A stretch of DNA of 64,000 nucleotides, from the NCBI GenBank assembly GCA_964418745.1, contig CAYQMX010000029.1, positions 1 through 64,000 on the forward strand, in the 5' to 3' direction. The position numbers and the translations under genes were made by a program. Of the stretch, positions 49,858 through 58,913 are shown one piece after another. Position 1 is the first letter of the stretch, and each line of letters opens with the position of its first letter. Below the pieces are notes generated by a model that had not been told where the DNA came from, ran no database searches, and saw nothing but the letters and a program-made list of their open reading frames with translations. Source of the DNA: Scleromatobacter sp964418745. GTDB taxonomy: Bacteria > Pseudomonadota > Gammaproteobacteria > Burkholderiales > Burkholderiaceae_C.

Positions 49858-50997
49858 ATGAGCAAACGCGATTACTACGAAGTCCTCGGCCTGAAGAAGG
49901 GTGCGTCCGACGACGACATCAAGAAGGCCTATCGCAAGCTCGCGATGAAGCACCACCCGGACCGCAACCAGGGTGACGGTGCCAAGGTGTCCGAAGAGAA
50001 GTTCAAGGAGGCCAAGGAGGCCTACGAGATGCTCTCGGATCCGCAGAAGAAGGCGGCCTACGACCAGTACGGCCACGCCGGGGTCGACCCCAACATGGGC
50101 CACGGCGCCGGCGCCGAAGGCTTCGGCGGCTTCGCCGAGGCGTTCGGCGACATCTTCGGCGACATCTTCGGCGGCGCCGGCGGCCAGCGCCGCGGCCCCG
50201 GCGGCAAGCAGGTGTACCGCGGCAACGATCTCAGCTACGCGATGGAGATCACGCTGGAGGAGGCCGCCGCCGGCAAGGACACCCAGATCCGGGTGCCGAG
50301 CTGGGAGAACTGCGAGACCTGCAAGGGCAGCGGCGCGAAGCCGGGCACCTCGCCCAAGACCTGCACAACCTGTTCGGGCGCGGGCACGGTGCACATGCGC
50401 CAGGGCTTCTTCTCGATCCAGCAGACCTGCCCCAACTGCCACGGCACCGGCAAGATCATCCCCGAGCCCTGCCCCACCTGCAGCGGCCAGGGCCGCATCA
50501 AGAAGACCAAGACGCTCGAAGTCAAGATCCCGGCCGGCATCAACGAAGGCATGCGCATCCGCTCGTCGGGCAACGGCGAACCGGGCCCCAATGGCGGCCC
50601 GCCGGGCGATCTCTACATCGAGATCCGCATCAAGCAGCACGACATCTTCGAGCGCGACGGCGACGACCTGCATTGCACCGTGCCGGTGCCGATGACGCAG
50701 GCGGCCCTCGGCGGCTCGATCGAGGTGCCCACGCTGAGCGGCAAGGTGGAGATCGAGCTCCCCGAAGGCACCCAGCACGGCAAGACCTTCCGCCTGCGGG
50801 GCAAGGGCATCAAGGGCATCCGCTCCAGCTACCCGGGCGACCTGTACTGCCACATCACGCTCGAGACCCCGATCAAGCTCACGGAGCACCAGCGCAAGCT
50901 GCTCAAGGAGCTCGACGAGTCGCTGCGCAAGGGCGGCGACAAGCATTCGCCCAACTCCAAGAGCTGGACCGACCGGGTCAAGGACCTGTTCAAGTAG
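49858..50997 (+). CDS. dnaJ: Chaperone DnaJ (Hsp40)
   Basis: A 379-aa type I J-protein that delivers substrates to DnaK and stimulates its ATPase. The J-domain carries HPD (KHHPDRN), followed by a Gly/Phe-rich region, four CxxCxGxG zinc modules (CETCKGSG, CTTCSGAG, CPNCHGTG, CPTCSGQG) and the C-terminal substrate-binding domain. It is followed by a strong terminator. Confidence 0.97.
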   Translation: MSKRDYYEVLGLKKGASDDDIKKAYRKLAMKHHPDRNQGDGAKVSEEKFKEAKEAYEMLSDPQKKAAYDQYGHAGVDPNMGHGAGAEGFGGFAEAFGDIFGDIFGGAGGQRRGPGGKQVYRGNDLSYAMEITLEEAAAGKDTQIRVPSWENCETCKGSGAKPGTSPKTCTTCSGAGTVHMRQGFFSIQQTCPNCHGTGKIIPEPCPTCSGQGRIKKTKTLEVKIPAGINEGMRIRSSGNGEPGPNGGPPGDLYIEIRIKQHDIFERDGDDLHCTVPVPMTQAALGGSIEVPTLSGKVEIELPEGTQHGKTFRLRGKGIKGIRSSYPGDLYCHITLETPIKLTEHQRKLLKELDESLRKGGDKHSPNSKSWTDRVKDLFK

Positions 50998-51006
50998 TTT
51001 CCTGCC

Positions 51007-51030
51007 AGCCGCCTCCGGGCGGCTTTTTTT
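51007..51030 (+). terminator. Rho-independent terminator after dnaJ
   Basis: AGCCGCC (51007-51013), TCCG loop, GGCGGCT (51018-51024), then a T7 tract overlapping the stem end. Confidence 0.9.
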
Positions 51031-51134
51031 CGTCCTCGCTTCCCGGCCGCGGCAGGCTTCAAGTCCGGAGCCCGAGCGGCCGATAACCACAGGACGGGCG
51101 TCCATCCGGAGCCCAGGAACGGGTAACTCGTGTC

Positions 51135-52904
51135 ATGAAGAGTGTGCAGTCGGAGATGAAGCCAGGCCTGCCGGCCGCCCTCGGAGGGGGCGGCGCGCGG
51201 TTCGACCCGGACATCATGAATTGCCGCGCCCTGGTCATCGACGCCAATCCGACGGCCCGCAGCATCCAGGCGGCGCAGCTGCGCGACCTGGGCGTGGGCA
51301 CCATCGTCCAGTGCGGCCGCGTGCAGGACGCGCGCCGCCAGCTCGAGGCGCGCGAGTTCGACATCGTGCTGTGCGAGCAGGATTTCCACGGCGGCAACTA
51401 CTCCGGACAGGACCTGCTCAACGACCTGCGCCGCGCCCAGTTGCTGCCGTTCTCCACCGTCTTCGTGATGGTGACCTCGGAGGCCAGCTACGCCGCCGTC
51501 GCCGAGGCCGCCGAGTCGGCCCTCGACAGCTACCTGCTCAAGCCGCACACTGCGCACGCGCTGTCGGAGCGCATCCAGCAGTCGCGCCAGCGCAAGAAGA
51601 TCCTCAAGGACATCTTCATCGCCATCGACGACGGCCAGTTCGAGCTCGCGGCCGCGCTGTGCGTGCGCCGCTTCGAGGTCAAGGCCGCCTACTGGCTGTA
51701 CGCCGCGCGCATCGGCGCCGAGCTGCTGCTGCGCCTGGGCCAGCACGACCAGGCCCGCGTGCTGTACGAGGCGGTGATCGCCACGCAGGCCCTGCCCTGG
51801 GCGCGCCTGGGCGTGGCCCGCGCGCAGATCGAGGCCGGGTCCGGACCGGCCGGCAAGCGCACGCTCGAGAGCCTGATCGCCGACCAGCCCGGCTTCGCGG
51901 ACGCCTACGACGTGATGGGCCGCGTGCAGGTCGACCTGGGCCAGTTCGCCGAGGCGCTGGCCACGTACCGCACCGCCACCCAGCTGACGCCGGGCTCGAT
52001 CTCGCGCCTGCAGCGCCAGGGCATGCTGGCGTTCTACCTGGGCGAGAAGGAAGAGGCCAAGAAGGCGCTGGAGCGCGCGACGCTGCTGGGCATCAGCTCC
52101 AAGATGTTCGACTACCAGACCATCGTGCTGCTGGCGGTCACGCGCTTCGTCGACCGCGACTCCAAGGGCCTGCAGCGCTGCCTGGACAACATGAACCACG
52201 CGCTGGAGAAGGCGCCCAAGAGCGTGCGGCTGCAGCGCTTCACCAGCGTCATCACCATCTTCAACCTGATGCTGCAGCGCCAGGTGGCCCAGGTGGTGGC
52301 GGAAGTCCGGTCCATGGCCAAGGAGATCAAGGAAGCCAACTTCGACTTCGAGGCGGCGTCCAACATGGTGGCCATGCTGGCCTACCTGACCGCGGCGGAA
52401 CTGCAGCTCGATGCAGCCGAAGGCTGGATCGACACCCTCTCGCTGCGCTTCTGCACCACGCGCAGCCTGTCGGAGCTGCTGGCGCGCGCCGGCCAGGTGC
52501 ACGAGCCCTACGCCACGCGCATCCGCGAGCAGCACAACGCGATCACCGCGCTCGCCGAACAGGCGATGTCGCACAGCCTGGCCGGCGAGCCGCGCGCGGC
52601 CGCGAAGTCGCTGCTGAGCGCCGGGGCGCGCACGATGAACGCCAAGCTGATCGACATGGCCCGCATGGTGCTGCAACGCCATGCCGACAAGATCGCCGAC
52701 GCGCAGGACCTGCTGGGCATGGCCGACGAGCTCAAGCAGCGCTACGCCGGTGGCCCGCCGGTGGCGCCGCTGGCCGCCGACAATGGCCGGCAATCGGGCG
52801 GGCTGGTGCTGCGGGCACGCGAGAATGCGCCGGCCGACGGCGGTGCGCCTGCCGCACCCGCCGCCCCCGCGGCAGCGCCGCCGGTCGCGGGCAAGGCCGC
52901 GTAG
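51135..52904 (+). CDS. Receiver-domain protein with TPR repeats
   Basis: A 589-aa protein. The receiver-like domain (about 28-155) is followed by TPR/helical repeats (about 170-540) and an Ala/Pro-rich tail. This architecture recalls VieB-like and other TPR response regulators. The phospho-acceptor position after the third strand (FDIVLC) holds Glu rather than Asp, and the usual acidic pair reads IDANP, with only one acid. The conserved Lys is present (YLLKPH). It may therefore be phosphorylation-independent or locked. No kinase is adjacent. Starts at 51135 and the internal ATG 51217 are both possible. Confidence 0.82.
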   Translation: MKSVQSEMKPGLPAALGGGGARFDPDIMNCRALVIDANPTARSIQAAQLRDLGVGTIVQCGRVQDARRQLEAREFDIVLCEQDFHGGNYSGQDLLNDLRRAQLLPFSTVFVMVTSEASYAAVAEAAESALDSYLLKPHTAHALSERIQQSRQRKKILKDIFIAIDDGQFELAAALCVRRFEVKAAYWLYAARIGAELLLRLGQHDQARVLYEAVIATQALPWARLGVARAQIEAGSGPAGKRTLESLIADQPGFADAYDVMGRVQVDLGQFAEALATYRTATQLTPGSISRLQRQGMLAFYLGEKEEAKKALERATLLGISSKMFDYQTIVLLAVTRFVDRDSKGLQRCLDNMNHALEKAPKSVRLQRFTSVITIFNLMLQRQVAQVVAEVRSMAKEIKEANFDFEAASNMVAMLAYLTAAELQLDAAEGWIDTLSLRFCTTRSLSELLARAGQVHEPYATRIREQHNAITALAEQAMSHSLAGEPRAAAKSLLSAGARTMNAKLIDMARMVLQRHADKIADAQDLLGMADELKQRYAGGPPVAPLAADNGRQSGGLVLRARENAPADGGAPAAPAAPAAAPPVAGKAA

Positions 52905-52956
52905 AACGGCCACGGACGGCGTGCGACGTCCGCGCGCCGCGTTGGCTCGCCAGGAT

Positions 52957-54177
52957 TCAAAACAGGCTCCCCTGTCCGGCCGCGTCGGCCCCGCGCGAGG
53001 CCGCAGCGGCGCGCAGCGGCGGCGCCGGCCGCACGAACTGCGACATGTCCAGTGGATGGCGCTCGCGGCTGAAACCCAGGCGCGTGACGGCCAGCTCGAA
53101 GCGATCGCGCAGCAACTGCGCCCAGGCCCCGGTGCCGCGCATGCGCTGGCCGAAGCGGGCGTCGTAGTCCTTGCCGCCCCGCATGTCGCGAACGCGCGCC
53201 ATCACGCGCGCCGCGCGATCGGGGAAGTGCGCCTCCAGCCATTGCTGGAACAGCGGGTTGACCTCCCAGGGCAACCGCAGCACCGTGCAGAACGCGCTGC
53301 TGGCGCCGGCATCGCGCGCCGCGGCCAGGATGCGCTCCAGCTCGGGTTCGTTGATGAACGGGATCATGGGCGACGCGCTCACGCCCACCGGCACGCCCGC
53401 GCGCGCGAGGGCCTCAATGGTGCGCAGGCGCCGGTGCGGCGCCGCCGCCCGCGGCTCCATGATGCGCGACAGCGTGCTGTCGAGCGTGGTGACCGACATG
53501 TAGACCACCGCCAGGCCGGCGCGGCCCATCTCGCCCAGCAGGTCCAGGTCGCGTTCGACGCCGGAGGACTTGGTGACGATCGCGAACGCGTGCCGGCACT
53601 CCGCCAGCACCTCGATGACGCCGCGGGTGACGCGCAGCCGGCGCTCGACCGGCTGGTAGGCATCGGTGGCCGAGCCGATGTTGATGTGCGAGGGCTGGTA
53701 GCCGGGCCGGGCGAGCGTCTCGCGCAGACGTTGCGCCGCGTTGACCTTGGCGATGATGCGGGTCTCGAAGTCGAGGCCGGGCGACAGGTTCAGGTAGCTG
53801 TGGGTGGGGCGCGCGAAGCAATAGATGCAGCCATGCTCGCAGCCTCGGTACGGATTGATCGCGACGTCGAACGGGATATCGGGCGAATCGTTGGTGCTCA
53901 GGATGCGCCCCGCCTGCTCCTCGATCACGGTCGTGCCCGGCGCGACATGCTCCTCGCGGGCCTCCTGGTCCAGCGAGCCCCAGCCGTCGTCGGCGGCTTC
54001 GCGCGCGTCCTTCTCGAAGCGGTGGGCGATGGCCCAGGCGGTGCCGCGGCCCTTGAGCACGGCCGCCGGTCCCGTGGCTGAACCGGCGCCGGCGTCGGCC
54101 GCATCGACCACGCGAAAGCCGGCCCCGGCAGGCGCCAACGGCAAGGGGGCGATCGGAATCGTGCGGCGCTCGGGCAT
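52957..54177 (-). CDS. PA0069-family radical SAM protein (spore photoproduct lyase-like)
   Basis: A 406-aa radical SAM enzyme. The 4Fe-4S ligands are Cys113, Cys117 and Cys120 in CEHGCIYC. Family motifs are NPYRGCEHG, RPTHSYLNLSPGLDFE, NIGSATDAYQP and the ETLARPGY region (COG1533). The substrate is unknown; the family is related to SplB-type DNA repair lyases. A near-perfect LexA box lies 2 bp upstream of ATG 54177. Either the mRNA is leaderless, or the true start is a later codon such as GTG 54111, since strong conservation begins near KGRGTAWAIAHRFE (about residue 42). Confidence 0.88.
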   Translation of the reverse strand: MPERRTIPIAPLPLAPAGAGFRVVDAADAGAGSATGPAAVLKGRGTAWAIAHRFEKDAREAADDGWGSLDQEAREEHVAPGTTVIEEQAGRILSTNDSPDIPFDVAINPYRGCEHGCIYCFARPTHSYLNLSPGLDFETRIIAKVNAAQRLRETLARPGYQPSHINIGSATDAYQPVERRLRVTRGVIEVLAECRHAFAIVTKSSGVERDLDLLGEMGRAGLAVVYMSVTTLDSTLSRIMEPRAAAPHRRLRTIEALARAGVPVGVSASPMIPFINEPELERILAAARDAGASSAFCTVLRLPWEVNPLFQQWLEAHFPDRAARVMARVRDMRGGKDYDARFGQRMRGTGAWAQLLRDRFELAVTRLGFSRERHPLDMSQFVRPAPPLRAAAASRGADAAGQGSLF

Positions 54178-54178
54178 G

Positions 54179-54194
54179 CTGTAAATATATACAG
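54179..54194. promoter_or_regulatory. LexA (SOS) box
   Basis: CTGTAAATATATACAG is a CTG-N10-CAG match with an AT-only core, close to the proteobacterial LexA consensus CTGTATATATATACAG. It sits between the divergent radical SAM gene and the plus-strand gene at 54212, so it could control both. It stands out in a very GC-rich background. Confidence 0.8.
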
Positions 54195-54211
54195 TCCTTC
54201 TTTTCGACGCA

Positions 54212-55237
54212 ATGGATTTCTGCCGTTCGTGCAGTCTTGGGGGGTCGGTACATCGCTTGCCGCATTGCCTACGCTTGACCACTTCCAATCCCTCTCCTCC
54301 CGGCGGACTACCGTCGCCCGGTCGACTCTTCCGTGATCGCCGGGCGCTGCCACGGCCCGAGACGGGCGTCGCGCCCCGTTCCGAGGCGGACCTGCCGTGG
54401 GTCCGGGCGTTGCGCGGCCACTGGCCGGAGTACGCCGTCGAGGCCGGTTTCCTGGCGCTGTTCGTCCTCGCGGCGGGCCTCGTCTCGGCCTGGATGGAGG
54501 CGCCGTCCACCGTCTTCCCCGGCGCGCCCCAGGAGCCCGCCCTGCGCCGCCTGCTCGCCGGCGTCGCCATGGGCCTGGCCCTGATGGCGATGATCTATTC
54601 GCCGTGGGGCCGCCGCTCCGGGACCCACCTCAATCCGGCGCTCACCCTCGCCTACTTGCGCCTCGGCAAGATCGGCCGCCCCGACGCCCTGTTCTACATC
54701 CTGGCGCAGATCGCCGGCGCCACCGTCGCGGTGACCCTGCTGCGCTGGGGCGCCCTGATGCCTGCGGCGGCGCAGCCGGCGCTGCTGGCAAGCTCGATCG
54801 GGCCGAGCGACGAGCGGGTGGCGTTCGCCACCGCACTGGTGCTCGCGGCCACGGCGATGTGGCTGATCCTGTACACCAGCAACCACGCGCGCTGGTACCG
54901 GTGGACCGGCGTGCTGGTCGGCCTGCTGTTCATGCTGGTGGTCGCCTGCGCGGCCCCGCTGTCCGGCTTCGGCATCAACGTGGCGCGCCTGCTCGCGGTC
55001 GACGCGACGGCCGGCATCACGGCCGCGCACTGGGTCAACCTCGTTCCGCCCCTGCTTGGCATGCAGCTCGCGGTCGAGGGCTGGCGGCTGGCCAGCCGGC
55101 GGCCGCAGGTGCTGTGCGCCAAGCTCGCGCACAACACCCACGGCCGCTGCATCTTCCGCTGCCAGCATCCGTACCAGAGCCGCGCGCTGGCGCTGGAGGC
55201 CTTGCGGCGCAGCACGGCGAGCACCGGGCGCGGCTGA
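54212..55237 (+). CDS. Aquaporin/MIP-like membrane channel
   Basis: The product has up to 341 aa. The core (from about residue 70) has six hydrophobic helices. The first half carries a canonical NPA loop (GTHLNPALTLAYLRLG). The second half has SGFGINVARLLA, an NVAR in place of NPAR. This is the major intrinsic protein fold, probably a water, glycerol or small-solute channel. The C-terminus has a cysteine pair (HGRCIFRCQHPYQ). The start is uncertain: ATG 54212 has no ribosome-binding site and the first 60 residues look non-coding; TTG 54410 is an in-frame alternative. Confidence 0.7.
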   Translation: MDFCRSCSLGGSVHRLPHCLRLTTSNPSPPGGLPSPGRLFRDRRALPRPETGVAPRSEADLPWVRALRGHWPEYAVEAGFLALFVLAAGLVSAWMEAPSTVFPGAPQEPALRRLLAGVAMGLALMAMIYSPWGRRSGTHLNPALTLAYLRLGKIGRPDALFYILAQIAGATVAVTLLRWGALMPAAAQPALLASSIGPSDERVAFATALVLAATAMWLILYTSNHARWYRWTGVLVGLLFMLVVACAAPLSGFGINVARLLAVDATAGITAAHWVNLVPPLLGMQLAVEGWRLASRRPQVLCAKLAHNTHGRCIFRCQHPYQSRALALEALRRSTASTGRG

Positions 55238-55468
55238 GGGACCGGCACGCGCCGCACCAGGCGCCCGCCCTGTCGGCGCCGGCCGGATCGAATCGTCGCC
55301 GGCCGTCGGGCTCCGACGGAAATACACTGCAGTTCGAGCATCCGGCATCGACCGCCACTTCCCCGGGCACCGGCAGGGACGCGACGGCCCGATGTCCTGT
55401 GCCCGGGGCGGGCGTCCGAACGCCTCGCCCGTCGCCGCGCAGAGACCCCCCCGAACTGGAGATCCGAC
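55238..55468. other. Intergenic region upstream of the ABC operon
   Basis: 231 bp without a convincing gene. It should contain the promoter of the importer operon. No clear promoter, operator or riboswitch fold was recognised. Confidence 0.4.
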
Positions 55469-56446
55469 ATGACCCGTTTGAAGACCCTGGCTGCTGCCGT
55501 GGCGGCTGCGCTGCTGGCCGCCGCCGCCCCCGTCCGTGCCCAGGACGTGGTGCGGCTGGGCAACCTGAAGCTCGCCCACTTCGGCGCCGTCTCGTACATG
55601 CAGGAGATCGGGCCCAGGTGCGGCCTGAAGATCGACGTGCGCATCTTCGCCAAGGGCCTGGACGTGATGCAGGCCATCATCGCCGGCGAGCTCGACGCGG
55701 GCGCGACCGCGTCGGAAGCCGCGATTTCCGCACGCGCCAGCGGCGTGCCGATCTATGTCGTGGCCGGATTCGCCACCGGAGGCGCCCGCCTGCTGGCCCG
55801 CCCCGATGCCGGCGTCAAGCGCGTGGCCGACCTCAAGGGCAAGCGCGTGGCCGTCACCCGCGGCAGCATCCAGGAGATCCTGCTGGCCACCGAACTGGGC
55901 AAGGCCGGCCTGAGCTTCTCGGACCAGCCGGGCAAGGACGTGCAGATCACCTACCTGGGCTACCCCGACCTGAACCAGGCCCTGCTGACGAACAACGTCG
56001 ACGTCATCATGCAGACCGAGCCGCAGTCGTCCCAGGCCATCAACAAGGGCTTCGGCGTCGAGGTGCTCAAGCCCTACGACACGCCCATCGGCAGCCCGGT
56101 GCGCACGCTGGTGATGACCGAGAAGTTCTACAAGGACAAGCCCCAGGTCGCCGAGAAGTTCATGCGCTGCTTCGTGATGGCCACCAAGGCCTTCATCGAC
56201 GATCCCAAGCTCGCCTCGCGCTACGTGCGCGAGACGCTGTTCAAGGGCCAGATCACCGAAGCGGATTTCGACGCCGCGATCGGCAACTCGCCCTACAGCT
56301 ACGACATCACTCCGGAGCACCTGCAGACGACCGCCGACCTGATGGCCAGGTACGGCATCGGCAAGTTCCCGCAGGCCCCGCGTGCGACGGACTACGTCAA
56401 GGTCGACCTGCTGCAGGCGGCCAAGAAATCGCTGAACGTCCAGTGA
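55469..56446 (+). CDS. ABC transporter substrate-binding protein (NrtA/SsuA/TauA type)
   Basis: A 325-aa periplasmic protein. It has a Sec signal peptide (TLAAAVAAALLAAAAPVRAQ) and then the NMT1/SsuA-type fold: VRLGNLKLAHFGAVSYMQEIG, IIAGELDAGATASEAAISARASGVPIYVVAG, LKGKRVAVTRGSIQEI, and DVIMQTEPQSSQAI. The family binds nitrate, sulfonates, taurine or thiamine precursors; the ligand here is not identifiable. Its stop overlaps the permease GTG by 4 bp (GTGA). Confidence 0.88.
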   Translation: MTRLKTLAAAVAAALLAAAAPVRAQDVVRLGNLKLAHFGAVSYMQEIGPRCGLKIDVRIFAKGLDVMQAIIAGELDAGATASEAAISARASGVPIYVVAGFATGGARLLARPDAGVKRVADLKGKRVAVTRGSIQEILLATELGKAGLSFSDQPGKDVQITYLGYPDLNQALLTNNVDVIMQTEPQSSQAINKGFGVEVLKPYDTPIGSPVRTLVMTEKFYKDKPQVAEKFMRCFVMATKAFIDDPKLASRYVRETLFKGQITEADFDAAIGNSPYSYDITPEHLQTTADLMARYGIGKFPQAPRATDYVKVDLLQAAKKSLNVQ

Positions 56447-57270
56447 ACGCCGTGCGCATCCACCTCGCGCGCTGGCTGGAGGGCGCGGCGGTGCCGGTGC
56501 TGCTGCTGGCCTTGTGGCAGGCCGTGGCGATGCTGGGCTGGGTCAACCCGCAGGTGCTGCCGTCCCCGGTGGCGGTGGCGGTGCGCTGGTGGCAGTACCT
56601 CTCGCCCACGCAGGCCTGGGACCCCACCCAGGGCAGCCAACTCGCCTGGCTGTTCTCGGGCGAACTGCTGCGCGACGCCGCCGGCAGCCTCTACCGCGTG
56701 CTCACGGGCTTCTTCCTCGGCTCCGTCCTCGGGCTGCCGCTGGGCCTGCTGATGGGCGCCAACGAGCGGGTCTTCAAGCTGATGAACCCGCTGCTGCAGG
56801 TCCTGCGGCCGATCCCGCCGATCGCCTACATCCCGCTGGCCATCCTGTGGTTCGGCCTGGGCAATCCGCCGGCGATCTTCCTCATCGTGATCGGCGCGTT
56901 CTTTCCGGTGCTGATGAACACCATCGCCGGTGTGCGCCACGTCGACGGCATCTACCTGCGGGCCGCGCGCAACCTGGGCGCCAGCCAGATGACGGTGTTC
57001 CGGCGCGTGATGCTGCCGGCGGCCACGCCCTACATCCTCACCGGCATGCGCATCGCGATCGGCACGGCGTTCATCGTCGTGATCGTCTCGGAGATGATCG
57101 CGGTCAACAACGGGCTGGGCTACCGCATCCTAGAGGCCCGGGAGTACTTCTGGTCCGACAAGATCATCGCCGGCATGTTCACCATCGGGCTGCTCGGACT
57201 GGGCATCGACCTGGTGATGAGCCGCATCAACAACCACCTGCTGCGCTGGCACCGCGGCCTGGAGCAGTGA
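56443..57270 (+). CDS. ABC transporter permease
   Basis: A 275-aa inner-membrane protein of the BPD_transp_1 family with about six hydrophobic helices. The EAA loop is seen in YLRAARNLGASQMTVFRRVMLPAATPYI. It starts at GTG 56443 by overlap with the binding protein; GTG 56452 is an alternative. It pairs with the ATPase one base downstream of its stop. Confidence 0.9.
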   Translation: MNAVRIHLARWLEGAAVPVLLLALWQAVAMLGWVNPQVLPSPVAVAVRWWQYLSPTQAWDPTQGSQLAWLFSGELLRDAAGSLYRVLTGFFLGSVLGLPLGLLMGANERVFKLMNPLLQVLRPIPPIAYIPLAILWFGLGNPPAIFLIVIGAFFPVLMNTIAGVRHVDGIYLRAARNLGASQMTVFRRVMLPAATPYILTGMRIAIGTAFIVVIVSEMIAVNNGLGYRILEAREYFWSDKIIAGMFTIGLLGLGIDLVMSRINNHLLRWHRGLEQ

Positions 57271-57271
57271 C

Positions 57272-58072
57272 ATGACCACCGCGTCCATCTCCGTGCAGGG
57301 CGTGCACAAGCGCTTTCCCACCGCCGGCGGCGCCGACGTCGTGGCGCTGGCCGGCATCGACCTGGAGATCGCGCCGGGCGAGTTCGTCTGCCTGCTCGGC
57401 CCCTCGGGTTGCGGCAAGTCCACGCTGCTCAATGCCATCTCGGGCTTCTCGCCGCCGAGCTCGGGCCGCATCGAGGTCTCGGGCCGGCCGGTGCTCGGCC
57501 CGGGCCCAGACCGCGGCATGGTCTTCCAGGAGTACGCGCTGTTCCCGTGGATGACCGTGGCGCAGAACATCGCCTTCGGCCTGGAGATCAAGGGCCTGTC
57601 GAAGGCGGAGATCGCGGCGAACGTGGAGCGCTGGCTGCAGTTGCTGCGCCTGGGCGAGTTCCGCGACCGCTTCCCGAAGGACCTGTCGGGCGGCATGCGC
57701 CAGCGCGTGGCCATCGCCCGCGTGCTGGCCATCGACCCGCCGGTGCTGCTGATGGACGAGCCCTTCGGCGCGCTGGACGCCCTGTCGCGCCGGGCGCTGC
57801 AGGACGAGCTCACGAAGATCTGGGCCGAGCTCGGCAAGACCATCGTGTTCGTCACCCACAGCATCGAGGAGGCCATCTACCTGGCCGACCGCATCGTCGT
57901 GATGACCTACCGCCCGGGCACGATCAAGGCCGACGTGCGGGTGGACGTGCCGCGCCCGCGCGATTCCAGCGACGCCACGTTCAATGCGCTCAAGCGCGAG
58001 ATCGGCGCGATGGTGATGGCCGAGCAGGCGCGCCACGACGAGGCCGAGCGCAGTGGCCTCACGATGGACTGA
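57272..58072 (+). CDS. ABC transporter ATP-binding protein
   Basis: A 266-aa NrtD/SsuB/TauB-type ATPase. Walker A is GPSGCGKST (about 43-51), followed by the Q-loop (VFQEYALFPWM), signature LSGGMRQRVAIAR, Walker B VLLMDEPFGALD and the switch His in FVTHSIEEA. It energises import with the two preceding gene products. Confidence 0.93.
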   Translation: MTTASISVQGVHKRFPTAGGADVVALAGIDLEIAPGEFVCLLGPSGCGKSTLLNAISGFSPPSSGRIEVSGRPVLGPGPDRGMVFQEYALFPWMTVAQNIAFGLEIKGLSKAEIAANVERWLQLLRLGEFRDRFPKDLSGGMRQRVAIARVLAIDPPVLLMDEPFGALDALSRRALQDELTKIWAELGKTIVFVTHSIEEAIYLADRIVVMTYRPGTIKADVRVDVPRPRDSSDATFNALKREIGAMVMAEQARHDEAERSGLTMD

Positions 58073-58079
58073 GGCCCGC

Positions 58080-58898
58080 ATGAGCTTCCACGATCCGCTC
58101 GTCCTCGCGGTCGCGCCCAACGGGGCCTACAAGCAGAAGGCCGACCACCCCGCGGTGCCGCTGACGGCCGCGGAACTCGGCGCCGAGGCGCGGCGCTGCC
58201 TGGACGCGGGCGCGGCGATGATCCACCTGCACGTGCGCACGCCCGCGGGCCGGCACCTGCTGGACGCCGGTGCCTACCGCGACGCCACGCAGGCGATCCG
58301 CGCCGCGGTCGGCCAGGCGCTGGTCGTGCAGGTCACCACCGAGTCGGGCCGCGTCTACGCCCCGCCGCAGCAGATGGCGGTGGTGCGCGAACTCGTGCCG
58401 GAGGCCGTCTCGGTGGCGGTGCGCGAGCTGGTCCCCGACCCGTCGCACGAGCGCGAGGCCGCCGGGTTCTTCGCGTGGCTGGCACAGGCCGGGATCATGA
58501 CCCAGGTGATCCTCTACGACGCCGCGGACGTGCTGCGCTGGCGCTCGCTGCGCGAGCGCGGCGTCGTCCCCGACGCCCCGTGGTTCCTGCTGTTCGTGCT
58601 CGGGCGCTACAGCGCCGGCCAGCGCAGCGCGCCGGTCGACCTGCTGCCGTTCCTGGCCGCGCACGACGGGCCCGAGCCCTGGGCGGTCTGCGCGTTCGGC
58701 CCACAGGAGAACGCCTGCATGATGGCCGCCGCCGCCTTCGGCGGGCACCTGCGCGTGGGCTTCGAGAACAACCTGCTGCTGCCCGACGGCAGCGTGGCCG
58801 CCGACAACGCGGCGCTGGTGCGGCGGGCCGCCGACGGCGTGCGGGCGATGGGCCGCGCGCTGGCCGACGCCGCCGCCCTTCGCCAGGGACGGGCCTGA
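58080..58898 (+). CDS. BKACE-family beta-keto acid cleavage enzyme
   Basis: A 272-aa protein of the 3-keto-5-aminohexanoate cleavage (Kce/BKACE, DUF849) family. These zinc enzymes condense a beta-keto acid with acetyl-CoA to give acetoacetate and a CoA ester. Visible features are VAPNGAYKQK near the N-terminus, the metal-binding IHLHVR, VQVTTESG, and GFENNLLLPDG. It begins 7 bp after the ATPase stop, so it is almost certainly co-transcribed with the importer, which may bring in its substrate or a precursor. BKACE specificities vary widely, so the substrate is open. Confidence 0.85.
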   Translation: MSFHDPLVLAVAPNGAYKQKADHPAVPLTAAELGAEARRCLDAGAAMIHLHVRTPAGRHLLDAGAYRDATQAIRAAVGQALVVQVTTESGRVYAPPQQMAVVRELVPEAVSVAVRELVPDPSHEREAAGFFAWLAQAGIMTQVILYDAADVLRWRSLRERGVVPDAPWFLLFVLGRYSAGQRSAPVDLLPFLAAHDGPEPWAVCAFGPQENACMMAAAAFGGHLRVGFENNLLLPDGSVAADNAALVRRAADGVRAMGRALADAAALRQGRA

Positions 58899-58913
58899 GC
58901 CGGCGGGCCGGTC

